A stretch of 64,000 nt of DNA from Nonomuraea zeae (lineage in GTDB: Bacteria; Actinomycetota; Actinomycetes; Streptosporangiales; Streptosporangiaceae), in NCBI RefSeq assembly GCF_005889725.1, contig NZ_VCKX01000036.1, positions 1 to 64,000 on the forward strand. Direction: 5' to 3'. The first letter of the stretch is position 1. Each line of letters starts with the position of its first letter. The notes beneath the pieces were generated by a model. It ran no database searches, was not told where the DNA came from, and was given only the letters and a program-made list of their open reading frames with translations. Position numbers and translations under genes: made by a program. Shown here in pieces: positions 17,294 to 25,424 of this stretch.

Positions 17294-18397
17294 TCAGGCG
17301 CAGGCCGCCTCGTAGACCCGGACGAGCTCCTGGCTGACGCGCTCCCACGAGTAGCGCGAGCGCGCCCTGTCGGCCCCGGCGTAGCCGAGCGCCGTGCGCA
17401 GGGTCGGGTCCCACAGCAGCTCGCGGGCCAGCCGCGCGGTGCTCGCGGGACGGTCCGGCGGCACCAGCAGGCCGGTGACGCCGTCGATGATGGAGTCGAG
17501 GTGCGCCCCGACGGCCGAGGCGATCACCGGTACGCCGCAGGCCATGGCCTCCAGCGCGACGATCCCCGTCCCGGCCTCGCGCGGCACCGACACCACGGCG
17601 TCCGCGCTGCGCATCAGCTTGGGCACCGCGGCCCGCTTCACCTGGCCCAGCAGCGTCACCCGGTCGGAGACGCCGAGCTGCTCGGCCAGGGCGCGCAGGC
17701 GGCGCGCGTCCCTGTCGTGGTCGAGGTCCTCGGGCTCGGGCCCGCCCGCGATGACGAGCTCCACGTCGCCGAGCCCCTGCAGCGCCCGCACGATGGTGTG
17801 CGCGCCGCGTTCGGTGGAGAGCGGTCCCACGTGCAGCAGGCGCTTGCGGGTGCCCTTCGTGGCGATGGCGCCGCGGCGCTGGAAGCGCTCGGTGTCCACG
17901 CCGTAGGGGACGATGGCGATGTTGCCGCGCGGGACGCCGAGCCTGATCAGCGCCGATTCCTCGTCGCCCGATCCGGCGATCACCGCGTTGGCGCGGCGGC
18001 CGAGCGCGCGCTCCAGCTTCATGTGGGTCGCGTCCGTGGTGTGGAACGTCTGCGTGACCGGTACGTTCAGCCCCTTCGCGCCGGCCACCGCGGCCAGGCC
18101 GGAGGTCCACGAATGCGCGTGGATCACGTCAGGCCGGTCCTGGGCCCAGCGCAGGCTCAGCTGCTGGCCGACGTCGTTGAGGTATGGGACGACCTCGTCT
18201 GCCGCAAGCTCCTTGGCCGGCCCCACGTCGATGTGCTCGAGCGTGACACCCGGGGCCACCCGCGTCTTGGGCTTGCCTTCGGTGTTGTCACGACGGGAGT
18301 AAATGGTGACGTGGTGCTCGCGACCCAGCTCACGGGCGACGGCGAGAATCCGGTGGCGCTGGTTTCCGCCTGCAGAAGCGATGATAGCGATATTCAT
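17294..18397 (-). CDS. GT4-type glycosyltransferase
   Basis: A 367-residue GT-B glycosyltransferase. The N-terminal Rossmann half has NIAIIASAGGNQRHRI and DVIHAHSWTSG; the C-terminal donor-binding half has LLHVGPLSTERGAHTIVRAL and the E-x7-E-type motif PREAGTGIVALEAMACGVPV. It probably moves a sugar from a nucleotide diphosphate donor to a lipid or small-molecule acceptor. No other cell-wall or glycan genes are adjacent, so the acceptor cannot be inferred. Confidence 0.88.
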   Translation of the reverse strand: MNIAIIASAGGNQRHRILAVARELGREHHVTIYSRRDNTEGKPKTRVAPGVTLEHIDVGPAKELAADEVVPYLNDVGQQLSLRWAQDRPDVIHAHSWTSGLAAVAGAKGLNVPVTQTFHTTDATHMKLERALGRRANAVIAGSGDEESALIRLGVPRGNIAIVPYGVDTERFQRRGAIATKGTRKRLLHVGPLSTERGAHTIVRALQGLGDVELVIAGGPEPEDLDHDRDARRLRALAEQLGVSDRVTLLGQVKRAAVPKLMRSADAVVSVPREAGTGIVALEAMACGVPVIASAVGAHLDSIIDGVTGLLVPPDRPASTARLARELLWDPTLRTALGYAGADRARSRYSWERVSQELVRVYEAACA

Positions 18398-18428
18398 GGC
18401 ACACCTCAGCGTGGAAAGCCTTCAAGGT

Positions 18429-18447
18429 GTGCCTGCGTCTTAGGCAC
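18429..18447. terminator. Small hairpin between the SpoIIE and glycosyltransferase genes
   Basis: GTGCCT (18429-18434) and AGGCAC (18442-18447) form a short stem downstream of the SpoIIE-type gene's 5' neighbour boundary, upstream of the glycosyltransferase start. It could be a weak terminator or an operator dyad. Confidence 0.3.
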
Positions 18448-18524
18448 GTCGTTCTACGTACGAACCATACCCAGATTTGCCGCAATCGCAAACCCTCGCA
18501 GATCGGACACTTCGGACCTGCAGG

Positions 18525-20354
18525 TCAGACGCCTCGCAAGGCGAAAACCACTACCTCGTCCCACACCGGGCCTTCCGAGAAGGCGTGCCGGTCCGCCTCC
18601 ACCGTCTTGACCACGGTCGCCGGCGCCTGGCCCACGCAGCGGCCGAGCACGTCGGCCAGCCGCTCCTCGCCGTACGGCTCGCCCCGCTCGTTCCTGGAGG
18701 AGATCAGGCCCTCCGAGTAGAGCACCAGCGTCTCCCCGGCGGCGACCGTCAGCGTCTCCACCTCGGTCTCCAGCTCGGGGGAGATGCCCAGCGGCACGCC
18801 GCCGCCGGTGGCGAAGCGCACGCCGCCGTTGGACTGCAGCAGCGCGGCGGGGTGGTGCCCGGCGGACGAGAGCTTGATCGTACGTCCCCGCACGAACCCC
18901 GCCACCGCCATCACGAACATCCCCGTGCCCTGCGCGACCAGGGCCTCGTTCACCTTGCGCATCGCCAGGTCGGGATCGGACTCCCAGACGCTCAGCACCC
19001 GCAGCCCGCCGCGCACCATCGCGCTGACCGAGGCCGCCTCCTCGCCCTTGCCGGCCGCGCCGCCGAGCACGAACCCCCACCCGCCGGAGACGGGGAAGAC
19101 GTCGTAGAACTCGGCGCCCACCGACGATCCCGGGTGGTAGAAGGCGGCCGCCTCGTAGCCGGGGATGTCCGGCAGGTTGCGCGGCGCGACGCTGGCCGAC
19201 AGCGCGTCCGCGGCCCGCGAACGGATCTGGAAGCTGCTCTGCGCGCGTACGGCGAGGCCGAGCTGCAGCCCCACCTCCTGCATGACGGCCAGATCCGCCA
19301 GCGCGAACGGCGGCTTGTCGTGCGCCCGCACCAGCGTCAGCACGCCGTCCGACGGGCCGATCGGCACGCTCAGCAGCGATCCGGCCCCCATCGCGGTCAG
19401 CAGCGGCCCCTCCGCGCAGAACCCGAGCAGCGTCTCGTCGTCCACCATCTCCTGCACCATGCCGGAGCCGCGCTCCAGCACCTGCGTCACGACCTGGCTG
19501 CCGGCCGGATCGGCGGACTCCACCCGGCGGACGAGCTCGCCGATCGGCTGGTCCTTGGGCCCCACGACGACCGAGCGGTACGGCAGCCCGTCGCGTACGA
19601 GGTCGGCGATCACCCAGTCCGCCCACTCGGCCGCCAGCAGCCTGGTGGCCCTCGGCAGCGCCACCGGGCGCAGCAGCGCCTCCTCGTCGAGCAGCAGCGT
19701 GGCCATCTTGACCAGCAGGTCCTGCCGCTTGGCCAGGGCCAGCAGCAGCCCGCCGTCGGTCTGCTCGGGCCGTACGCCCGGCTCGGGGAGCTGCACCTCG
19801 GTCGGCAGCGCCACCGCCGCCACCATCTGCTGCGGCTCGCCCGGCATCGTCAGCCTGGTCAGCGCCACCTGCACCGTGTGCGTCCTGCCCTGGTGCGCCA
19901 GCCGCGTCTCGAAAGCCGCCGGCTGGCCGGTCTGCAGCACCGACGTCAGGTGGGAGCGGAACGCCGCCCGCCGCGAGACGTCCACCAGCAGCGGGAACGA
20001 CCGGCCGACCAGATAGCCGTCCGGGCTGCCGAGCATCCGCGAGGTCTCGGGGTTGATCCGCCGCACGACGCCGCCGCCGTCCAGCACGACGACGGGCACC
20101 GGAAAGGCCCGGAAGACCTGGCGCAGCAGCTTCAGCTCCCGCTGGGTGCCGTCCTTCTTCCCGCTCGCCCGTTTGGGCGCCTTACGCAGCTCCTGACGGG
20201 CTTCGGCCAGCAGTTCCGCCGCCGTGTCGAGCTCGGCGAGCGCGGCGTCGAGGGTTGGGGCGAGGTCGGCGGGATAGGCGGTCCTCGCTTCGCGCAAGGA
20301 TGAAACGCGCCCGGCCAGCGCGTCCAGCGCGTGTTCGAGGTCCGGCATGGTCAT
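18525..20354 (-). CDS. PAS/GAF-SpoIIE (PP2C-type) regulator with degenerate metal site
   Basis: 609 residues: an N-terminal helical segment (1-65), a PAS domain (about 75-185, FPVPVVVLDGGGVVRRINPETSRMLG), a GAF-like region (about 210-370) and a C-terminal SpoIIE/RsbU-type domain. Such proteins normally dephosphorylate a STAS antagonist. Here the metal-binding aspartates are changed: GGDWYD is GAEFYD, GDVAGHG is GGAAGKG, TDGL is SEGL and the final DD is DE. The fold is kept (AGHHPA present), so it may be a pseudophosphatase that binds but does not hydrolyse. A STAS protein, sigma factor and RsbW-like kinase lie 1-4 kb away. Confidence 0.87.
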   Translation of the reverse strand: MTMPDLEHALDALAGRVSSLREARTAYPADLAPTLDAALAELDTAAELLAEARQELRKAPKRASGKKDGTQRELKLLRQVFRAFPVPVVVLDGGGVVRRINPETSRMLGSPDGYLVGRSFPLLVDVSRRAAFRSHLTSVLQTGQPAAFETRLAHQGRTHTVQVALTRLTMPGEPQQMVAAVALPTEVQLPEPGVRPEQTDGGLLLALAKRQDLLVKMATLLLDEEALLRPVALPRATRLLAAEWADWVIADLVRDGLPYRSVVVGPKDQPIGELVRRVESADPAGSQVVTQVLERGSGMVQEMVDDETLLGFCAEGPLLTAMGAGSLLSVPIGPSDGVLTLVRAHDKPPFALADLAVMQEVGLQLGLAVRAQSSFQIRSRAADALSASVAPRNLPDIPGYEAAAFYHPGSSVGAEFYDVFPVSGGWGFVLGGAAGKGEEAASVSAMVRGGLRVLSVWESDPDLAMRKVNEALVAQGTGMFVMAVAGFVRGRTIKLSSAGHHPAALLQSNGGVRFATGGGVPLGISPELETEVETLTVAAGETLVLYSEGLISSRNERGEPYGEERLADVLGRCVGQAPATVVKTVEADRHAFSEGPVWDEVVVFALRGV

Positions 20355-20413
20355 GTTCTGAACGCTACGCCACTCGGGATAATGGTAGCCATATGGGGTA
20401 GAAGCTTGTTGCT

Positions 20414-21130
20414 ATGGAATCGACCGCGATGATCACCCCCGGTCTCGCCCGTGACTTGGCTGTGCTGGGACGACTGGGCGAGGACACTTCGACAGAGAGC
20501 GTGCTGCGCGGGCTGACGACGGCCCTGGCCGCGGGCGTCCCCGGCTGCTCGGGAGCCTCGGCCGAACACTGGCGCGACCAGCGGGTGCTGGTCTCCGGCT
20601 CCCACAGCGAGCTCATCATGCTCGTCGAGGGCGAACGCGAGCTGGGCGAGGGCCCGTCCATCGAGGCCAGGCAGAGCGGCGGCCGGGTCGCCGTGTCCGA
20701 CGTGCTGTCCGAGGGCCGCTGGCCCCGCTACGACGCGCTGGCCAGCCGCTGGGGCGTACGCTCGGCGCTCGTCGTCCCCATCGAGGTGACGCCCGCCACC
20801 CTGCTCGTCGGCCTCTATTCGGTACGTCCCGGGGCCTTCTCCCCGCAGGGCGCCCACTCGCTCGCCGAAATGCTGACCGAGCAGGTCGGCGTGGCCATGT
20901 CGAACATGTGGGAGTTCGAGGAGGTGCGCACCGACGCGGCCCAGCTCCAGGAGGCCCTCGCCGGACGGTCGGTGATCGACCAGGCCAAGGGCATCATCAT
21001 GCAGACCAGCAACTGCAGCGCGGAGGCGGCCTTCGAGGAGCTGCGCCGGATCTCCCAGCACCATCAGGTCAAGGTGGCCGACCTGGCCAGGCTCCTGGTG
21101 GAGGAGCACCAGCGCAAGTCGAAGCGCTGA
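20414..21130 (+). CDS. GAF-ANTAR RNA-binding antiterminator
   Basis: A 238-residue protein with a GAF domain (about 20-165, including VRSALVVPIEVTPATLLVGLYS) and a C-terminal ANTAR domain (LQEALAGRSVIDQAKGIIMQ, then AFEELRRISQHHQVKVADLARLLVE). ANTAR domains bind dual-hexaloop RNA and prevent termination. It is divergent from the PAS-SpoIIE gene with only 59 nt between starts, implying shared control, and stands beside a STAS/sigma/anti-sigma set, so it probably belongs to one stress circuit. Confidence 0.9.
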   Translation: MESTAMITPGLARDLAVLGRLGEDTSTESVLRGLTTALAAGVPGCSGASAEHWRDQRVLVSGSHSELIMLVEGERELGEGPSIEARQSGGRVAVSDVLSEGRWPRYDALASRWGVRSALVVPIEVTPATLLVGLYSVRPGAFSPQGAHSLAEMLTEQVGVAMSNMWEFEEVRTDAAQLQEALAGRSVIDQAKGIIMQTSNCSAEAAFEELRRISQHHQVKVADLARLLVEEHQRKSKR

Positions 21131-21214
21131 CCTCCTGCTCACCGGGGCTTTTCCGCTCGCTGGGGGCTTATCCGCCGGGCGGCCGATCCGAGGGGTGTTC
21201 ATGGGGACGGGTGC

Positions 21215-21577
21215 TCATTTGATGGCCGCCAAGGCGTCGCCGAGTGTGTCGTAGAGGGGCAGCCGCTGGGCCAGCCCAGTGATCCACATCACCTTCGACT
21301 TCGAGTATTCGACTCCTATCAGGGCGAACTTGGCACCTGAGGCCAGGCTCGTCTGCCAATGGTGGACGATGAGCCCGAGCGCGCGCGAGTCCATGAACGT
21401 CACCCCGGCCAGATCCAGGATGAGGTTGGTGCCCGCCATCGCCAGGTAGTCGGCGAACTGCTCGCGTGTCGTGGCGTCGAGCACGCCGTCGACCTTGATC
21501 ACGGTGATCTCGTCCACGGTCGAAGACGTGAGGCTCAGGGCCGCTACGGGCCCGTCGCCGTTTTCCGGCATTGTCAC
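21215..21577 (-). CDS. STAS-domain anti-sigma factor antagonist (RsbV-like)
   Basis: A 120-residue single STAS domain. The phosphorylation-site loop is LAGVTFMDSRALGLIV, with the target Ser after Asp, as in RsbV/SpoIIAA. Unphosphorylated antagonist binds the RsbW-like kinase and frees sigma. It is divergent from the sigma factor gene across 168 nt. A phosphatase is needed to reset it, yet the neighbouring SpoIIE-type protein lacks key metal ligands. Confidence 0.9.
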   Translation of the reverse strand: MTMPENGDGPVAALSLTSSTVDEITVIKVDGVLDATTREQFADYLAMAGTNLILDLAGVTFMDSRALGLIVHHWQTSLASGAKFALIGVEYSKSKVMWITGLAQRLPLYDTLGDALAAIK

Positions 21578-21745
21578 GGAGCAACCCTACTGTCACCGCA
21601 CCAGAGAGGAATACTTCTGGCGTCATGGGGGACACTGGATCCGAAGTCCAGCAGAGGGCTTTCGTCTCGAGTGTAGAGCGAGGCGTGCCTCTGCCTGGGC
21701 TTTTCTGCTTGGTGAGGCCGCCTGCGATCCATATGAGGAGCAGCG

Positions 21746-22516
21746 ATGGCTGTGCAGGAATACGTCCTCGAGGAGATGACAGCAGAAGACCTACTGGCCG
21801 AAATGGTCAGGGAAGAGACTCCGGACGGTCTGAAGGAGCGGCTGCGCGAGCGCATCGTGGAGATGCACCGGCCGCTCGCCATGGAGATCGCCAGACGCTA
21901 CCGCTATCGGGGCGAACCTTTGGAAGATCTCCTCCAGGCCGCGTATGTTGGCCTGATGAAGGCCGTCAACGGCTTCGACCCGACGCTCGGCCACGCGTTC
22001 AGGGGCTATGCGGTCGTCACCATGACCGGTGAGGTCAAGCGCCACTTCCGCGACCGCACCTGGGCGATCCGGGTGCCGCGCCTCTACCAGGAGCGCCGCT
22101 CGGAGCTCAACCGGCTCGTCGCCGATCTCAGCCAGGACCTCGGCCGGTCGCCGACGGTGGCCGAACTGGCCGCCAAGATGAACATCACAGAGGAGGACGT
22201 CCTGCTGACACTCGACGCCTCCGCCGCGTACAGCACCTTGTCGCTCGACGCGCCGCTCGGCACCGACGACGACGCCGCCTCGCTCGGCGACGTCATCCCC
22301 GAGGACGACGACACACTGAGCAACATGGTCGACAGGGAAGCCGTCAAGCCGCTCATCGACGCGCTGCCCTCCCGCGAGAAGCACATCCTGTTGCTGCGGT
22401 TCTTCGGCAACATGACGCAGGCCGAGATCGCCGCCGAGTTCGGGATCTCCCAGATGCATGTCTCGCGCATCCTTCGCAAAGTTCTCGACCAGCTGCGTAC
22501 CGAGCTGGTCGGCTGA
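21746..22516 (+). CDS. SigB/SigF/SigG-family RNA polymerase sigma factor
   Basis: 256 residues with regions 2, 3 and 4 and no region 1.1, as in group 3 stress/sporulation sigma factors. Region 2 has LAMEIARRYRYRGEPLEDLL and FRGYAVVTMTGEVKRHFRD; region 3 has DLGRSPTVAELAAKM; region 4.2 has MTQAEIAAEFGISQMHVSRI. The anti-sigma gene starts 15 nt downstream, the usual sigF-rsbW order reversed. Activity is probably set by partner switching with the STAS protein. Confidence 0.93.
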   Translation: MAVQEYVLEEMTAEDLLAEMVREETPDGLKERLRERIVEMHRPLAMEIARRYRYRGEPLEDLLQAAYVGLMKAVNGFDPTLGHAFRGYAVVTMTGEVKRHFRDRTWAIRVPRLYQERRSELNRLVADLSQDLGRSPTVAELAAKMNITEEDVLLTLDASAAYSTLSLDAPLGTDDDAASLGDVIPEDDDTLSNMVDREAVKPLIDALPSREKHILLLRFFGNMTQAEIAAEFGISQMHVSRILRKVLDQLRTELVG

Positions 22517-22531
22517 AAAGGCGGTCGTCGG

Positions 22532-22945
22532 GTGAACGAGGACGTCGAGCCTCAGTCGGGCTACACGAGCCCGCCACCCGGCGCGCCCGTGAAAAGACTC
22601 GGCTTCCGGCTGCCGGATCTGCCCGAGGTCCGGCAGTTCGCCGAGGACGAGGCCCGCGAGGCCGGCATGCCCGAGGAGGCCGTCGGCGACTTCGTCATCG
22701 CGGTCAACGAGGTGGCCACCAACGCCGTCACACACGGAGCCGACCGGGCGGTCCTGCGTACCTGGCTGGTGAACGGCGACATGATCGTCGAGGTGCACGA
22801 CGAGGGCGCCTGGAAGCCCGGCCCGCGGCCGGGCGCGGTCGGCGGGATGGGCCTGTGGGTGGCCCGGCTGCTCTCTTCCGACCTGACGCTGCGCGTCGGC
22901 GCCGGCGGCAGCACGGTCATCATGCGCTTCCCCGGCAAGGAGTGA
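22532..22945 (+). CDS. RsbW-like anti-sigma serine kinase (HATPase_c_2)
   Basis: 137 residues with a GHKL ATPase fold: N-box FVIAVNEVATNAVTHG, G1 box VEVHDEGAW and G2 box GGMGLWVARLLSS. Such proteins bind their sigma factor and phosphorylate the STAS antagonist. The start is GTG 22532, 15 nt after the sigma gene, so they are cotranscribed. The last codons and following bases are partly duplicated just downstream. Confidence 0.9.
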   Translation: MNEDVEPQSGYTSPPPGAPVKRLGFRLPDLPEVRQFAEDEAREAGMPEEAVGDFVIAVNEVATNAVTHGADRAVLRTWLVNGDMIVEVHDEGAWKPGPRPGAVGGMGLWVARLLSSDLTLRVGAGGSTVIMRFPGKE

Positions 22946-23019
22946 CCCCTTACGAAAAAGGGAGGCGCTTCCCCGGCAAGCAGTGACCCCATCCAAAAGG
23001 CCCTACGAAAAAGGGAGGC
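22924..23019 (+). repeat. Imperfect duplication of the rsbW-type gene's 3' end
   Basis: The 26 bp at 22924-22949, covering the last codons and stop, recur at 22965-22990 with one change. The following TACGAAAAAGGGAGGC recurs at 23004-23019. The second block provides the A-rich arm of the terminator. Confidence 0.8.
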
Positions 23020-23041
23020 CGCCATCGGCGACCTCCCTTTT
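23008..23041. terminator. Rho-independent bidirectional terminator
   Basis: AAAAGGGAGG (23009-23018) pairs with CCTCCCTTTT (23032-23041), with an inner CGCC-ATC-GGCG hairpin. The T run follows the stem on one strand and the complementary run on the other, suiting the convergent anti-sigma and small membrane protein genes. Confidence 0.85.
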
Positions 23042-23049
23042 CTGCCGGC

Positions 23050-23250
23050 TCAGCGGCGGGCACGGCCACCGCGCCAGTTGCTGTAGCCGGAACGGATGCT
23101 GGCCGTGCCGACCCCCGCCTGGTGCAACGCCAGCAGGGTCAGCCCCAGCAGCGCGAACGTCATGCCGGAGAAGCCTCCGGGAATCCGCGCGCCTACCAGG
23201 TCGAGCAGGAAGCCCAGCCCGAAAATGATCGCAGCGACGATTGCGAGCAT
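23050..23250 (-). CDS. Small two-helix membrane protein
   Basis: 66 residues. The first hydrophobic helix is LAIVAAIIFGLGFLLDLVG (about 2-20), then GARIPGG, then a second helix MTFALLGLTLLALHQAGVG (about 30-48). The C-terminus SNWRGGRARR is basic and probably cytoplasmic. It is a short actinobacterial-type membrane protein of unknown function, downstream of and probably cotranscribed with the two paralogous genes to its right. Confidence 0.65.
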   Translation of the reverse strand: MLAIVAAIIFGLGFLLDLVGARIPGGFSGMTFALLGLTLLALHQAGVGTASIRSGYSNWRGGRARR

Positions 23251-23269
23251 GTCAGGTCACCTCGATCCT

Positions 23270-24154
23270 TCATCTCTGGAACTGTTGGGGGGACTTGCTG
23301 GACAGGGCCAGCAGGCGCTCCAGGACACTCCTGTAGTCGCGCAGAGCCAGGCGCAGCTCCTCGGTGTCCGAGGTCTCCGCGTCCTTCCAGCGGTCGCGCA
23401 GGGCGCTCGTACGGCTGGTGAGGGTGCTGGTGAGGGATTCCACCACCTCGCTCACGAGCCCGTCGGCCTGCTGGACCGACTCGCCCGGGTCGTCCACGAA
23501 GGAGGCCTGCAGCTCGCGCCAGCGGGCCTGCACCTCGACCGGGTCCTGATCGAACAGGAAGACGTCCTGGGGAGCGGCGTGGGCCGGCACCTCGTCGGCT
23601 GCCGCCGGGGTGTGCGCGGGGTCCGGCTGCGCGTCGGTCAGCATGTCGCCGCCGGTCGTGGCGTAAGGGTCGCGGTAGGGGGAGTCGTCGTCCGAGACCG
23701 TCACGGCGCCGGGAAGCGGGGTCGCGTGCTCGTCGCCGGCGCGGGGGGTCTGGCGGCCCGGCTCGTCGTCGTAGTCGCCGGGGGTGCGCTCGCCAGGGGG
23801 GAGCTCTTCGGTCGGCCGCTCGCTACGGGCGAACTCGTCGTCGTCGGGCAGCGCGCCGCCAGGGACGGGCGCGTGATCGTCGGCCAGCGGCCCGGTACGA
23901 CCGGGCATCCGGTCATCGAACTCGTCCCGGCCATCCAGCGCGTCACGGTCGTGCCCGGCCAGATCGTTGTGACCGTCACGCTCGTGTGCGGTCAGCTCGT
24001 CGTGCTCGTCCCGGTCACGCTCGTGCGCGGCCAGGTCGGTCCGCGGGAACTCGTCGCCTTCGCGGCCCGGCTCCCTGTCCCTCTCATCCTCCTCTTCGAT
24101 CCGATCCGCCCGCTGCGACGGCACTTTCAGCTCGTCGCTACCCATATCGTTCAC
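23270..24154 (-). CDS. Disordered acidic protein with C-terminal helical module, unknown function
   Basis: 294 residues. The first 190 are rich in Asp, Glu, Arg, His and Pro with repeated HERDRDEHDEL/HDRDALDGRDE-like runs, and are predicted to be disordered. The last 95 form a helical module with ARWRELQASFVDDP, SVQQADGLVSEVV and TEELRLALRDYRSVLERLLAL. The same pattern occurs in the gene directly upstream, whose stop overlaps this start by 4 nt (ATGA). No known function. Confidence 0.72.
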   Translation of the reverse strand: MNDMGSDELKVPSQRADRIEEEDERDREPGREGDEFPRTDLAAHERDRDEHDELTAHERDGHNDLAGHDRDALDGRDEFDDRMPGRTGPLADDHAPVPGGALPDDDEFARSERPTEELPPGERTPGDYDDEPGRQTPRAGDEHATPLPGAVTVSDDDSPYRDPYATTGGDMLTDAQPDPAHTPAAADEVPAHAAPQDVFLFDQDPVEVQARWRELQASFVDDPGESVQQADGLVSEVVESLTSTLTSRTSALRDRWKDAETSDTEELRLALRDYRSVLERLLALSSKSPQQFQR

Positions 24155-24696
24155 CGTCCTCGCGTGGTCTCATGCAGCAGTTCTTCGAACAGCGCGCGGT
24201 AGTGCACCATGGCCTGCCGGAGCTCCTCCGTGGAGGCTTCCTTCCGGGCCGCCCGTCCGCTGATCTCGTGCGCCGTCCTGTAGTGGTCGAGAGTCGCCGC
24301 ATGCCCCACCGAAAGGTCGGACAGCCGCTGCTCGAAGTCCTCGGTCGGGTAACCCCGCTCCGCCATGACCGCCGTGACCAGCTGATCCGCCTCGGTCACC
24401 GCGAACCCGGGCGCGTCCACGAAGCGCTCCTGCACCTCGGTCCACCGGTTCGCGTAGCTGTCACGCGACTCGTCCGTCAGGGGACGGATGTCGAGCTCGG
24501 AATGCCGCTGCTCGCGACTGATGAGCTCCTGCTCCGCCTCCCGCCGGTTGTCGTGCTCGGCGACTATGCGTTCGTACTCGGGGCCGAAACGTTCGCGGAG
24601 ATGAGAGCGGCGCTTTTGCTGCTGCAGCATGTAGCCAACTGCGGCGAGCGCCACCACCGCGACCACGACGACGGCCACCCAGATGAAGGTGGTCAT
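24151..24696 (-). CDS. Membrane-anchored paralogue of the preceding helical-module protein
   Basis: 181 residues. A single N-terminal transmembrane helix (TTFIWVAVVVVAVVALAAVG, about 2-22) is followed by QQQKRRSHLRERFG and a cytoplasmic helical domain: NRWTEVQERFVDAP, AVTEADQLVTAVM, and TEELRQAMVHYRALFEELL. The FVD.P / AD.LV / TEELR..M..YR..FE.LL signature is shared with the next gene, so the pair looks like one anchored and one free form of a module. Function unknown. Confidence 0.75.
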   Translation of the reverse strand: MTTFIWVAVVVVAVVALAAVGYMLQQQKRRSHLRERFGPEYERIVAEHDNRREAEQELISREQRHSELDIRPLTDESRDSYANRWTEVQERFVDAPGFAVTEADQLVTAVMAERGYPTEDFEQRLSDLSVGHAATLDHYRTAHEISGRAARKEASTEELRQAMVHYRALFEELLHETTRGR

Positions 24697-24765
24697 GATG
24701 TTCGCCTCCGGTCTCTGTGTTGAGACCTGCGACTGCCCTCGAACAGGTATGTCGAAACGCGAGGG

Positions 24766-25197
24766 TCAGTAAGCTTCCAGGCCTTTCCTGGCCAGAGCCA
24801 GCACGTTCGCGACGTGTGAGCCCTCTGGGGAGGCGGGGATCTCGGTGAATCCCTCCGTTGGGTCGTAGACCACGTCCAGCCCCGCGTCGACCAGCCGCTC
24901 GGCCCACCGCAAGGCGGTGTTCAGCCGCTCGGCCGCGGGCGGCTTCCCCTGGGCGGCGGCCGACAGGTTGCGCAGATTGGTGGCCGGCCCGGACTGGGCG
25001 TGCGCGCGGGCGAGCTTCCACGGGACGGCGCCGCTGTGGTCGAGCATCGGCTTGGCCAGCCCGGCGGCCCGCTTGGCCTGCAGCACCCCCGACTCGCTGA
25101 CGCCGAAGTGAGCGGCCAGCTCCTGCACGCTCATCCCGGCGGTGACCAGCCTGGCCAGCTCCTTGCGATCAATGGTCGGCCTGCGCCCCACAGCCAC
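24766..25197 (-). CDS. Small HTH-domain protein, unknown function
   Basis: About 143 residues. The N-terminus [46 protein letters not shown] is a resolvase-type HTH. The rest ([41 protein letters not shown], then [10 protein letters not shown]) resembles proteins found beside tRNA-integrated elements, and could be phage or plasmid derived. GTG at 25197 or 25191 is possible; both have GGAG-type sites. It lies 87 nt left of tRNA-Pro on the opposite strand. Confidence 0.65.
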   Translation of the reverse strand: MAVGRRPTIDRKELARLVTAGMSVQELAAHFGVSESGVLQAKRAAGLAKPMLDHSGAVPWKLARAHAQSGPATNLRNLSAAAQGKPPAAERLNTALRWAERLVDAGLDVVYDPTEGFTEIPASPEGSHVANVLALARKGLEAY

Positions 25198-25284
25198 CTC
25201 CGCTCCCGCTCTCGGTGTGCACGCGCACCTCCGATGTGCGCTAAGGTTATGACGTCCCGCCCCGCAGGGGGCGGCCGACACAAC

Positions 25285-25361
<77 letters not shown>

Positions 25362-25379
25362 GGGTTTCACTGGTCGAGC

Positions 25380-25407
25380 AGGGTGTCACTCTCTAGGGTG
25401 GCACCCT
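25380..25407. terminator. Terminator between tRNA-Pro and the integrase gene
   Basis: AGGGTGTCAC (25380-25389) pairs with GTGGCACCCT (25398-25407), one G-T wobble, followed by TTTC. It can end both the tRNA transcript and the leftward integrase operon. Confidence 0.65.
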
Positions 25408-25424
25408 TTCGCATTGATAAGTGA

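Noticed and set aside
14995-17337. 780-residue open frame on the plus strand
   Set aside because: Antisense shadow of the GH16 and AAA ATPase genes; no motif and composition typical of high-GC shadows.
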